This document shows positions 18,030 to 26,898 of a DNA stretch of 64,000 nt, one piece after another (positions within the stretch are counted from its first letter, which is position 1; the number at the start of each line of letters is the position of its first letter). Where the stretch lies: assembly GCA_002163245.1 (NCBI GenBank), contig MAAL01000025.1, forward strand, positions 186,001-250,000, read 5' to 3'. A model generated the notes under the pieces. That model searched no databases, had not been told where the DNA came from, and saw only the letters and a program-made list of their open reading frames with translations. Origin of the DNA: Gammaproteobacteria bacterium 42_54_T18 (GTDB lineage Bacteria; Pseudomonadota; Gammaproteobacteria; Pseudomonadales; Ketobacteraceae). The position numbers and the translations under genes were made by a program.

Positions 18030-20087
18030 TTAGTTCAGCTCCAACTCCACCTCACCTACTTGCTGCCCTTTCTTAACCAAAGGGATTCTTTGACTACCCC
18101 CTAATGCAAAACTAATAACAATAGGGTCGTGATTCGGTATCAGTATTGTCGCGGTATCTGCCGAAGAGGGAATAGTAGCAAAGCTGAATCCGTGCGATGA
18201 CTTCCCAACCAAGAACTCTATAATTTGAAATGCACCACTTGGAACATTCGCCAAATAGCTTGCAGATAACGCCCCTTTATTACTCCGCATTTCAACAACT
18301 GTATCGGCTTTCCAACTAACCTGAACAGCACGTTTCTGCCTAGGTTGAAGTTTTACCATGTTTTTTGAAATGTCATTGTAATCATCCGTTGCTTTTATAC
18401 GATGCAAAGTATTATCTTTATTCTTAATAGTGATTTTGCTACCAGGTGAGACGACATAAACATCCTGATCAAAACCGTTCCGACTCAACTCAGCAAACAC
18501 CATGTCCCCGCTAGGCTCTGCCCCATTGGCATAAATCACCGCCACAGATTCGGATATTTGATTAAAAGTAACAACGCCGGTAATTGATGAAATAGCTCCG
18601 GCGGTATTAGCCCTAGATGTTACCTCTGCTGCCGAGCTACTGGAAGAACTAGCTGAAGACGCTAGACTTGCAGCTTTTGCAGCGACCTCTGCAGCCACCT
18701 TTGCAGCTGCTTCCGCTGCAGCTTTTGCAGCAGCCTTAGCCACAGCAACTTCAGCTGCTCTTGCCTCAGCTGCTGCTTTCGCTATTTTTGCAGCCTTTGC
18801 AGCAGCTATTTTCTTCTTCTTCGCTAACTCTGCTTTAATTTTTGCCTTATCGGCAGCACTGGCTTTCGCTAAACGAGCAGCATCTTCTTTCGCTTTCTTT
18901 TCTACCAAAGCTTTCTTCGCTGCTTGCAATGACGCAAACATCCTAGACATCCGTTTATTCGTATCCGCTAAACAATTACTAACCTTTGATAAAACCCTGT
19001 TAATATCCTTCACTTTTGGTGAGTTCGAATAAGCCAAATAGTATTTGTCTTTTCGCAAATTTTTACGTTGCTTGCTCTCAGACGCCTGAGCTCTTTGATA
19101 TGCTTTTTTTGCCTTGCCGTAGACCTTGTCACTTGCTTTGGTTTTAGTAATTGACCTTGCCGCTTCACACTGCTTCGCAGAATTAGCTAATGCTGCGATA
19201 TAATTACTCAGCGTCTTATTAGCTTTATCCAAATCTTTGCGCTTTTTAACAGCAAGTTTTTCTGCTTTAGCAAGACACACATCACCCTTTTTCAAGTTTC
19301 CAGCTACCAGTGCGTTAGCCTCATGCCCTGGATTTGCTGCGAATATATCAAACGCGACAGTCTCATCTTTCACATTTTTCTTATGTGACTTAGCAAGTTT
19401 TATCGACTTTCCTGCATTTTTAATCGAAACTTCGTCAATTGATTTCACGTTTAAAAACGTTAACGCTTGATTACACGTTTGCGCGTAAGACTGGCTTTCT
19501 TCCTTAACCGTTTCAATGGCTAAATTAGATGCCTCTTGTTTTTTCCCGGCAGACAATATTTTCTTCTCTAACCTTTGACAACGCTTGACTTGATTTCGAA
19601 TAGAAAATATATCCGTTAACTTTTCAGTGATATTCCAAGCTTCTTCTTTATGCACCTTAAAAGCCATCAAATGTTCCATCGCAACATCAGGCTTCTTCTC
19701 CTTTAGAGCCTTCTGAGCCAAATCACACTGTGCAATAGCTTTATCAATAAACGGTGTTGCTTGCTCAACCTCGATATTGGTAGCAACTCGTCGACAGAAC
19801 TTAATATTGCCTTCCATATCCCGCTTATTGGTTTTTACAATACTGGAATTCATCTTCTCCGCTTCGGAAAGATATTTGTTGTACACATTAAGTTTTTTCT
19901 TTGCCGCAGATATGCGGTTCGCCCTTAATAACCCATTAGCTTCCTGACAGGCATCAAAACCCTTTAAATAATGATTAACTGCGTCATCAAAGGAATCTGC
20001 CCAGGCCTCAATTGGCCCAAGTAATGCAACAACCAATACAGCGAAAGGAGAAATAAGACGTACTTTTCTCAAAAAAGAACCATTCAT
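18030..20087 (-). CDS. secreted Lys/Ala-rich repeat protein with C-terminal cupredoxin-like domain
   Basis: I do not recognise this 685-residue protein as a named family. A signal peptide (cleavage near AWA, residue 30) leads to four helical repeats, each with a cysteine near its start and end: C47/C98, C121/C170, C205/C271 and C307/C372. A long charged, then Ala-rich coiled region follows (about 385-475), with KAAAEAAAKVAAEVAAK. A Ser run comes next (about 480-490), then a beta-rich C-terminal region (about 500-685). There, VVSPGSKITIKNKDNTLHRI resembles cupredoxin-like domains (PG, N-x-D, H). Periplasmic or surface location is likely. It may partner with the upstream glycosyltransferase. 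Confidence 0.8.
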   Translation of the reverse strand: MNGSFLRKVRLISPFAVLVVALLGPIEAWADSFDDAVNHYLKGFDACQEANGLLRANRISAAKKKLNVYNKYLSEAEKMNSSIVKTNKRDMEGNIKFCRRVATNIEVEQATPFIDKAIAQCDLAQKALKEKKPDVAMEHLMAFKVHKEEAWNITEKLTDIFSIRNQVKRCQRLEKKILSAGKKQEASNLAIETVKEESQSYAQTCNQALTFLNVKSIDEVSIKNAGKSIKLAKSHKKNVKDETVAFDIFAANPGHEANALVAGNLKKGDVCLAKAEKLAVKKRKDLDKANKTLSNYIAALANSAKQCEAARSITKTKASDKVYGKAKKAYQRAQASESKQRKNLRKDKYYLAYSNSPKVKDINRVLSKVSNCLADTNKRMSRMFASLQAAKKALVEKKAKEDAARLAKASAADKAKIKAELAKKKKIAAAKAAKIAKAAAEARAAEVAVAKAAAKAAAEAAAKVAAEVAAKAASLASSASSSSSSAAEVTSRANTAGAISSITGVVTFNQISESVAVIYANGAEPSGDMVFAELSRNGFDQDVYVVSPGSKITIKNKDNTLHRIKATDDYNDISKNMVKLQPRQKRAVQVSWKADTVVEMRSNKGALSASYLANVPSGAFQIIEFLVGKSSHGFSFATIPSSADTATILIPNHDPIVISFALGGSQRIPLVKKGQQVGEVELELN

Positions 20088-20277
20088 TTGTTATCAACCT
20101 GCCTATAGGTGCTTTATATACAAAGACTTTTTCCTAATTCTAGACCAATTTGGCAAGGTGAGTGAATTTTTTGACGTTTTTCTCTACAGGAAGGGTGTTT
20201 TTTAGACGGCTCTATCCCATCCTTACTACCTCAAGAACACCCTCCCCCTAACCTTTTACAACAATCAAACGATGAGA

Positions 20278-22713
20278 CTATTGCAACGAGAAATTTTCAA
20301 TCAACCAACGGGCTCGATTTTCCATGCTGTGATGACTTCTCGTTCGTTCTGCAATAGCTCGTAAATGGCTTTTCTCACCCGCACAAGAAGAGTTCCCATT
20401 CAACAAGGTATTAACAATATCGGGTAATTCATTCACATCGGTAAAACCATAAGGCCTGATAACGGAATCAGGGTATAACACATCCAGTTCAGGTCTAACA
20501 TCCGTTAACACTTGGCCACCACATGCGGCAATATCCAGCACCTTTGGGTTGACCGTGGAGGAAACCTGCATAAAATTCAGATTCAAATTAAGCTGAGATT
20601 GCTCGTACAATGATCTCAACTCTTTTCGTTGAATAATCCCTTTGAATAAATGCTTTGGCACAACACCACTACCAACCCAGTCATCATCACCATAAATCGA
20701 CAAGGGTATGTTTGCTTTTGCCAAAGCTTCAATAGAAGCTACTCGAAAAGCCGCAGACTCAGCCATTTCCAAGATATACTTGAGATAATACACCTGAGCT
20801 GGCATTTTGATCGAATGAACATCTAACTCCTGATTAATACCCTCATTAACATCAACTATACGTTGATATAACTCATTGAAGTTATCAAAACGCTCAAACA
20901 TAGATGTCAGCTCATTAAATTTAGCGCCTCCAATGATAGGCAATATCTCCGAGATCACTTTTAATTGCGTTTTCAAATGTGTAATGCGACTTTGGCCCAC
21001 AAAACTCACACCAGGTATAAGGTCCCCTTGATATAGCTCCCCTGTACAAAATTGACTTTGCGCAGCTGGTGGTAACCAAACAGAACCCTCGGGAAGTACG
21101 GGCAAAATATCATTGGCAAACGCCATTGCTGGACGACTATGCTTAGCCAACTGCATATCAATAAAACTTGCAACATTTGGAACATCCCACCACCAGCTTA
21201 ATTGCGCACCAGGGATACGATCTTCCAACCCTGCCGCCAACGAAATTTTTTCTGACTCAATAAAACTTCGATTGCGATAAACGATAAGTTTACTAGCATC
21301 TACATTAAGGCTAGCTAACAGCTGAATAATATTATCTTCTGTTAACTCATTAGCTTTATCTGGTACATTTAAAATACGGGTCCTTACACCTAATCGATGC
21401 AAACATTCCGCAAAATCTACAAATATTGCACAACGAGGGCTAACTATGGTGACATCATAAACTTGTTTTTCTTTGCCTACCCATGTTTTAGAAACTCGAT
21501 TTAATTTTAAAAACCAATTGAGGGACACTTCTAGATTTTTATAAAATGATGGGTATAAGTGATATGATCCCGAACGGATAACTTGGGTGGGAATATTGTT
21601 AACATCCAACACTTTTTGAAGAAATCGGCTTGTTTGCATCATCGATATTGAATGTAAAACAGCATGCTCATTGGCAATAGGCATATATCGCAAACGGCCA
21701 TTTTCCACATAACAAGACCAATCGTAACGCATCCACAAGTAGTTAATAAGCTTAGCTTCCGGCTCAACAATCAACACCTCATTGTTGGTATCTCGCAGCA
21801 ACGTTTCTACCAGCTCACCTGCTCCGATACCAAACAGCACAACAGTTTCATTACTGGGTAACTTATCCATTCGAACACTGGTATCCGACAAAATAACATC
21901 GTTGGCTTTGCCAGTAACAACAATACGACCTTTCTGCTTTTGTTTAAACTGCAAGTCGACCCCAACAAACATACCATCAATAATGGAGGCTGCAATGCCC
22001 TCGTCATATTGTCGTAATGCATCGGCATTTCTCTGCCAACATCGTACTCCCAGTTCATTAATAGGAAACAAACCATCGTAACCTTGCAAGAATGATTTTA
22101 TTTCTTTTTTATATTTCTGTGTTTTTTTACTGTTTTCCGTTGCAACCTTTGCAACTGTCCCAACAACGGATAATACGCTGCGGTTATTCAACTTCATTCG
22201 AAGCGAGTAACGCCCTATAAAACTTCCAACATTTACGTTACCTGCCAAAAAGTCTATCGATCTAAAGACCTGAGAGCGCAAATAGTCACTGGAAGCAAAT
22301 AAGAAATCCTCAGACAATGCAACAGCCACCTCTACAGGTACACCTGAATCTATTCTCTGGCTGCCTGGGGCCACAGCGGCTATTTCTTCAAGCTGTGAAT
22401 GAACTGCCATTTGAACACCCGTCGCGCGCAGCAACGAATAACCAGATGCACCTAAAAACTGGTTTTCACCAACAATATTCGCCAGCTGACATAACCACTC
22501 TTCAGACACAACTAATTGGTGATCTGTAAGTATCAAAGTATATTTACTCGAACTTTGTTCAACTGCAGCATTCAACAATGCCGCATCAAACATCCCCGTA
22601 TCATTTGCACAAACAAGTAATTCGACATGTTCATTTTCTAGTTGTGCAATCGCCGCTAACGAGGGATCGTTAAGGCCATTAGCCACAACGATAATAGAAA
22701 AAACTGCTGACAT
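20278..22713 (-). CDS. two-part glycosyltransferase (GT2-like N-terminus, CgeB-like C-terminus)
   Basis: The 811-residue cytoplasmic protein has an N-terminus (about residues 1-110, FSIIVVANGLND..., TLILTDHQLVVSEEWL) that looks like a GT-A glycosyltransferase 2 fold. The C-terminal 100 or so residues (KVLDIAACGGQVLTDVRPEL, LRAIAERTRSHHSMENRARWL) match the CgeB/glycosyltransferase-1 type. The middle part (about 290-420) contains a Rossmann-like VVLFGIGAGELVETLL stretch, as in flagellin or maf-type glycosylation proteins. The substrate is unknown. It is upstream of the secreted repeat protein gene on the same strand, which could be its acceptor (inference). Confidence 0.7.
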   Translation of the reverse strand: MSAVFSIIVVANGLNDPSLAAIAQLENEHVELLVCANDTGMFDAALLNAAVEQSSSKYTLILTDHQLVVSEEWLCQLANIVGENQFLGASGYSLLRATGVQMAVHSQLEEIAAVAPGSQRIDSGVPVEVAVALSEDFLFASSDYLRSQVFRSIDFLAGNVNVGSFIGRYSLRMKLNNRSVLSVVGTVAKVATENSKKTQKYKKEIKSFLQGYDGLFPINELGVRCWQRNADALRQYDEGIAASIIDGMFVGVDLQFKQKQKGRIVVTGKANDVILSDTSVRMDKLPSNETVVLFGIGAGELVETLLRDTNNEVLIVEPEAKLINYLWMRYDWSCYVENGRLRYMPIANEHAVLHSISMMQTSRFLQKVLDVNNIPTQVIRSGSYHLYPSFYKNLEVSLNWFLKLNRVSKTWVGKEKQVYDVTIVSPRCAIFVDFAECLHRLGVRTRILNVPDKANELTEDNIIQLLASLNVDASKLIVYRNRSFIESEKISLAAGLEDRIPGAQLSWWWDVPNVASFIDMQLAKHSRPAMAFANDILPVLPEGSVWLPPAAQSQFCTGELYQGDLIPGVSFVGQSRITHLKTQLKVISEILPIIGGAKFNELTSMFERFDNFNELYQRIVDVNEGINQELDVHSIKMPAQVYYLKYILEMAESAAFRVASIEALAKANIPLSIYGDDDWVGSGVVPKHLFKGIIQRKELRSLYEQSQLNLNLNFMQVSSTVNPKVLDIAACGGQVLTDVRPELDVLYPDSVIRPYGFTDVNELPDIVNTLLNGNSSCAGEKSHLRAIAERTRSHHSMENRARWLIENFSLQ

Positions 22714-22880
22714 GTGCCGGCCTTATGGTTATCGATCAAACTCGTAGTATTTACACTACTCCTACAATAGGTTTTTATCGGCCGAAAAAAGATAAGCTTT
22801 AGATAGGAAACAAAAATTAATGAAGAGACACACGCTCAAACATGAACCACCCCCACACAACATTGCAGTTCATTGAGACA

Positions 22881-22920
22881 TAAAAAAACCCCTTGAAAGC
22901 TTCCACTTTAAGAGGTTTCT
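22881..22920 (-). terminator. rho-independent terminator of the 34-residue lipoprotein gene
   Basis: On the reverse strand, CCTCTTAAAG pairs with CTTTCAAGGGG around TGGAAG and is followed by seven T. It lies 36-75 bp after the lipoprotein stop codon. Confidence 0.85.
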
Positions 22921-22955
22921 ATACCAGAGCTATGCTCAGTATATTTAGCTATAGC

Positions 22956-23060
22956 TTAGCTACTAAAACAGATTAATGTGCAACCAGGCCCTAAATCAAT
23001 ACCACAACCAGTCAAACCAACTACCATCGCTGCAACTACTGCAAATTTAATATAAGTCAT
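22956..23060 (-). CDS. small lipoprotein, 34 residues (short unannotated gene)
   Basis: An ATG at 23060 opens a 34-codon frame ending with TAA at 22958-22956. The translation begins MTYIKFAVVAAMVVGLTGCG. This is a positively charged start, a hydrophobic helix and a lipobox LTGC with the modified cysteine at residue 19. The 15-residue mature part holds two more cysteines (GPGCTLICFSS). AAGGCGA lies about 7 bp before the ATG, and a strong terminator follows. Size and layout recall entericidin-type lipoproteins, but the residues do not clearly match that family. Confidence 0.75.
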   Translation of the reverse strand: MTYIKFAVVAAMVVGLTGCGIDLGPGCTLICFSS

Positions 23061-23089
23061 TGTTATCGCCTTTTTTTTGTATACAAGAA

Positions 23090-23116
23090 AAAGGCACTGA
23101 TACTATCAGTACCTTT
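23090..23116 (-). terminator. 27-bp dyad: terminator of the acyl-CoA dehydrogenase gene or operator of the lipoprotein gene
   Basis: AAAGG, ACTGATA, a central base, TATCAGT and CCTTT form a palindrome with one mismatched pair. On the reverse strand it is followed by TTTTTCTT, like a terminator, 136 bp after the acyl-CoA dehydrogenase stop. It also sits only 30-56 bp before the lipoprotein ATG, so it could be an operator or attenuator there. Confidence 0.55.
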
Positions 23117-23251
23117 ACTCGCCGACACACTCCTTGCACCAACGTTCCCAAATACTAACAATTTTCCCGACTGAGACAACCCATTCGTTACAAAAACCTA
23201 CATAAGTCAATATTGCTATATCTATGTCACCCACATCAACAAAGCGTATAC

Positions 23252-25033
23252 TTACAACCAATCAACATCAACATCCATAGAATCAAAGCCCGCCAGTATG
23301 GTTTCATGTAACCCTGAAATCCTTGGAAAAACCCGATCAAAGTAAAATTTCATTGTGTCTAATTTAGATTGGTAAAACCCGTCATCGCCAACAATTTTGT
23401 GTTCTGCAACAACAGCCATTTTTAGCCACATATAACCATACATAATGTATCCAAAATAATGCAAATACTCCATCGCAGCAGCCCCTAGCTCATTAGGATT
23501 CTGGTCAATTCGAGCCACAAGGTCATCGGTCAAAACCACTAAGTTGGCAACGCCCGCTAGCAGTGTTTGACAATACGGTTCAATTTCTGGACTTTTAATA
23601 CCAGCTACAAACGTTTCAATCTCTTGGGCTATAACCTTAACGTTTTCACCTCGATTAAACGTTACCTTTCGACCTAGCAAATCATGGGCCTGTATACCGT
23701 TGGTTCCCTCATAGATTTGCGCAATACGAACATCACGAACCAACTGCTCTTGCCCCCATTCACGAATATAACCATGACCACCAAACACTTGCTGACCTAA
23801 CACAGTGGCATCTAAACCCATATCCGTCAGAAAAGCTTTAGCAATAGGTGTTAACAGCGCTACCATTTCCACTGCACAAGCCTTTTCCTCTGGCTGCTCT
23901 GCATATTTCGCGGTGTCTAACTGTATGGCTACATACGTTGATAGTGCCCGACCGGCCTCTGTCAACGATTTCATCGTCAACAACATGCGCCGTACATCGG
24001 CATGAACAAGTAAGGTATCCGCATAAGCTTCAGGCTCTACCGCCCCCGTTGGTGCTCTGCCTTGTCGCCGCTCTTTAGCATAAGCAACAGCACGCTGTAA
24101 GGACATTTCTCCGCAACCTAAACCCTGTATACCAATAGACAAGCGCTCATAGTTCATCATGGTGAACATATACATCAAGCCCTTATTGGGTTCACCAACA
24201 ATATACCCTTTGGCTTCATCAAAATTCATTACGCACGTTGCAGAACCCTTAATCCCCATTTTGTGCTCAATAGAACCGCAGCTCACTGCATTTGGCTCAA
24301 GTAACGCTCCCTGTTCATCCACATTAATCTTTGGAACCACAAACAAAGAAATACCCTTCGCCCCCTTTGGTGCACCAGGTAGCCTAGCCAGCACTAAGTG
24401 AACAATATTACTAGCAAGATCATGCTCTCCACCAGTAATGAATATCTTGGTACCCGTAACCGCATAAGAGCTATCAGCAAGTGGGTCTGCTTTTGTACGA
24501 ATCGCTCCCAAATCACTGCCCGCATGTGGTTCTGTTAAACACATGCTGCCCGTCCATTCTCCAGAATACATTTTCGGTAAATAGAGCGCCTTAATGGCCT
24601 CACTGGCATGTGCCTCTATCGCTAGACTTGCACCCGCACTTAGATTTGGATAAAGCGCAAACGCACTGTTAGCGGCATATAGCATTTCATCAATTTGCGC
24701 CCCTAACGCTTTCGGCATCCCAAACCCACCAAACTTGGGATTGCCGGTAATCCCAGGCCAGCCGCCGTCACAATAGGTGTTATACGCCTCTTTAAAACCT
24801 GCAGGGGTTGTAACCTTGCCGTCTTCCCACGAAGCGCCTTCCTCGTCACCTGAACGGTTAATCGGAGAAATAACCTGTCCTGCCACTTTTGCGGCCTCTT
24901 CCAACATAGCATCAGCGGTATCTCTATCTGCGACTTCCGACAATGTGGCGTTACGCGCCCACATCTTATCAGCATGAAACACATCAAACAGAGTAAACCG
25001 AATATTACGAAGTGGGGCTTGAAAATCAGACAT
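23252..25033 (-). CDS. acyl-CoA dehydrogenase (C-terminal AcdC-domain type, DmdC-like)
   Basis: It is an FAD-dependent dehydrogenase that introduces the alpha-beta double bond in acyl-CoA. The 593-residue length, the MCLTEPHAGSDLG flavin motif, and the RIAQIYEGTNGIQAHDLLGRK block place it with the long acyl-CoA dehydrogenases that carry the extra C-terminal domain. The best-known member is 3-methylmercaptopropionyl-CoA dehydrogenase (DmdC). It is divergent from an ScfR-type regulator that probably controls it. The substrate (short or medium acyl-CoA, or MMPA-CoA) cannot be told from the sequence. Confidence 0.88.
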   Translation of the reverse strand: MSDFQAPLRNIRFTLFDVFHADKMWARNATLSEVADRDTADAMLEEAAKVAGQVISPINRSGDEEGASWEDGKVTTPAGFKEAYNTYCDGGWPGITGNPKFGGFGMPKALGAQIDEMLYAANSAFALYPNLSAGASLAIEAHASEAIKALYLPKMYSGEWTGSMCLTEPHAGSDLGAIRTKADPLADSSYAVTGTKIFITGGEHDLASNIVHLVLARLPGAPKGAKGISLFVVPKINVDEQGALLEPNAVSCGSIEHKMGIKGSATCVMNFDEAKGYIVGEPNKGLMYMFTMMNYERLSIGIQGLGCGEMSLQRAVAYAKERRQGRAPTGAVEPEAYADTLLVHADVRRMLLTMKSLTEAGRALSTYVAIQLDTAKYAEQPEEKACAVEMVALLTPIAKAFLTDMGLDATVLGQQVFGGHGYIREWGQEQLVRDVRIAQIYEGTNGIQAHDLLGRKVTFNRGENVKVIAQEIETFVAGIKSPEIEPYCQTLLAGVANLVVLTDDLVARIDQNPNELGAAAMEYLHYFGYIMYGYMWLKMAVVAEHKIVGDDGFYQSKLDTMKFYFDRVFPRISGLHETILAGFDSMDVDVDWL

Positions 25034-25080
25034 AACAACAACCTATAAATTATCTATGCAAGCGAGCAATGAGCAGTAAT

Positions 25081-25097
25081 ATTTGCTAATAGCAAAT
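25081..25097. promoter_or_regulatory. 17-bp palindromic ScfR/RamB-type operator, dehydrogenase-proximal
   Basis: ATTTGCTA-A-TAGCAAAT is a perfect dyad 48 bp before the dehydrogenase start codon. TTTGC/GCAAA half-sites are what RamB-type regulators are known to bind. It is probably the operator through which the divergent regulator controls the dehydrogenase. Confidence 0.65.
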
Positions 25098-25189
25098 AAA
25101 CTAAATAATGCCTCCTATTATTTGCATTTTCATACAATCTTCAACTAGCCCTTGATATATAAGTGCTGGCGTGCAAACATCTTTACAAG

Positions 25190-25222
25190 AATATTTGCAA
25201 AGTTGCGAATATTGCAAATATT
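25190..25222. promoter_or_regulatory. 33-bp dyad with TTTGCAA half-sites, regulator-proximal
   Basis: Perfect 11-base arms AATATTTGCAA (25190-25200) and TTGCAAATATT (25212-25222) flank an 11-base spacer. They lie about 90 bp before the regulator's likely ATG. Another TTTGC half-site is near 25120-25124 and a GCAAA near 25172-25176. Autoregulation is the likely meaning. Confidence 0.65.
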
Positions 25223-25313
25223 AAAAGTTTATAAAACCACCTGTCCACCGACAAACACGCCCCACAATCGATCATTATTAATATCGATTTTCTGGCAATA
25301 TTATTGGATACCC

Positions 25314-26813
25314 ATGCCCCCCTCAAATAACAAAAAAACATCCTCTCGCAACAGAAAAACCTTTCTGGGCGGCAAGCTACGGCGCTTTAGAGAAGGCTTG
25401 GCGTTTACTCAAGCTGCTATGGCCACAAGTCTGGATATATCCCCTAGCTACCTAAACCAAATAGAGAATGATCAGCGCCCCCTTACAGTGCAGGTACTAC
25501 TAAAACTCAGTGCCACCTACAACATCGATTTGCAGGCCTTCTCGGAGGGTGCCGATGAACGCTTAGCCTCTGAAGTCCTAAACTGTTTAGATGACCCTCT
25601 ATTCCATATCAGCAAAGGTACTCACAATAACAGCGCCAGCGGAGACAACGTTGATATCCGTGATTTACGTGAAGCAGTCTCCTCATCGCCAGCATTTGCC
25701 AAACATTTCCTAACACTCTATCGAGCCTATTCACAAACCAAACACAATTATGCAGACCTTGCCCACGAGATTGCCGGAGACGAAGCTGTAAGAGCGGTTG
25801 AGGGACCACAATTTCCCTACGAAGAGGTTCGCGACTTCTTTTATTATAAAAACAACTATTTTGATGACCTCGACAAAGCCGCTGAATATTTATTCAACAA
25901 CGAGGATTTATCTCTAGGTGAAGGTGAAGCACAACTTGTGCATTACCTAGAACGCAGCCACAACATTCGCGTTGACCTTGTTGGTGAAAATGATGGATTA
26001 AGAGCATTTAACACATCACGAAAAATATTAACCCTATCAAAACTTTTATCTCACAAGCAGCGTGTATTTCAACTGGCCCATCAAATTTGCTTGTTAGAGC
26101 AAGGTGATTTGCTCGACAGCATTATTGCAGAAGGCAATCTCAGCAACCCTCAATCAGCCGCTGTGTGTCGCGTAGGGCTCGCAAATTATTATGCTGGGGC
26201 ACTGCTGATGCCCTATGAACAATTCCTTGAACGAGCCCAGGCAGAGAAGTACGACATCGAACGATTACAAATCCATTTTAATGTCAGCTTTGAACAGGTA
26301 TGCCATCGAGTCAGCACATTACAACGGCCTCACAACAAAGGTATTCCTTTTTATTTTGTGCGTGTTGATATGGCAGGTAACATTTCCAAACGCCAGAGTG
26401 CATCTGGTTTTCACTTTGCCCAAGTAGGGGGAGCCTGCCCTCTTTGGAACGTACACGAAGCATTCGCTACCCCTGGAAAGATATTACGACAAATAGCCGA
26501 AATGCCTGATGGCAAACGCTATTTCTGCCTCGCCAGAACCGTCACAAGGACAGAGGGTGGATACTTAATGCCACAAAAGACCTTTGCTGTTGGACTTGGC
26601 TGTGAGATACGTCATGCACCCAACTTGGTTTATTCGGTTGGATTTGATCTAGAAGATAAAAATGCATCCATCCCTATAGGTGTCAGCTGCCGCGTATGCG
26701 AACGAACAAACTGCCCTCAAAGAGCATTCCCACCCATAGGTAAAGCCATTCGAATTAACGAAAATGAAAGGGATTTCTTACCTTATCAATTCATCCCAGA
26801 AGCTGACAAATAA
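25314..26813 (+). CDS. ScfR/RamB-type transcriptional regulator (XRE + ImmA/IrrE-like)
   Basis: It is a short-chain acyl-CoA-type regulator of about 499 residues. The N-terminal XRE helix-turn-helix is LRRFREGLAFTQAAMATSLD. An ImmA/IrrE-like domain follows (about residues 200-330), in which the metal motif is degenerate (LAHQICLLE). The C-terminal DUF2083 domain ends in the cysteine pattern CRVCERTNCPQRAFPP. The ATG at 25314 is chosen because the fold starts there and GGA precedes it. The upstream in-frame extension from 25152 would run through the operator palindromes. It is divergent from the acyl-CoA dehydrogenase gene. Confidence 0.88.
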   Translation: MPPSNNKKTSSRNRKTFLGGKLRRFREGLAFTQAAMATSLDISPSYLNQIENDQRPLTVQVLLKLSATYNIDLQAFSEGADERLASEVLNCLDDPLFHISKGTHNNSASGDNVDIRDLREAVSSSPAFAKHFLTLYRAYSQTKHNYADLAHEIAGDEAVRAVEGPQFPYEEVRDFFYYKNNYFDDLDKAAEYLFNNEDLSLGEGEAQLVHYLERSHNIRVDLVGENDGLRAFNTSRKILTLSKLLSHKQRVFQLAHQICLLEQGDLLDSIIAEGNLSNPQSAAVCRVGLANYYAGALLMPYEQFLERAQAEKYDIERLQIHFNVSFEQVCHRVSTLQRPHNKGIPFYFVRVDMAGNISKRQSASGFHFAQVGGACPLWNVHEAFATPGKILRQIAEMPDGKRYFCLARTVTRTEGGYLMPQKTFAVGLGCEIRHAPNLVYSVGFDLEDKNASIPIGVSCRVCERTNCPQRAFPPIGKAIRINENERDFLPYQFIPEADK

Positions 26814-26847
26814 CTGCATTTGACGAGCTATTTCAACTTGCACATGA

Positions 26848-26872
26848 AAATGGGGCGTGATACGCCCCATTT
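26848..26872. terminator. bidirectional terminator between the ScfR-like and LbtU-like genes
   Basis: AAATGGGGCGT and ACGCCCCATTT form 11-bp perfect arms around a 3-base loop, with A and T runs on both sides. It lies between convergent genes and can serve both. Confidence 0.85.
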
Positions 26873-26898
26873 ATCGTAACCATTAGTCAAATTGAATA

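Noticed and set aside
20171-20250. Possible terminator after the glycosyltransferase gene (GGGTGTT/AACACCC)
   Set aside because: The arms are about 50 bases apart with no U-run directly after, so a functional terminator is not supported.
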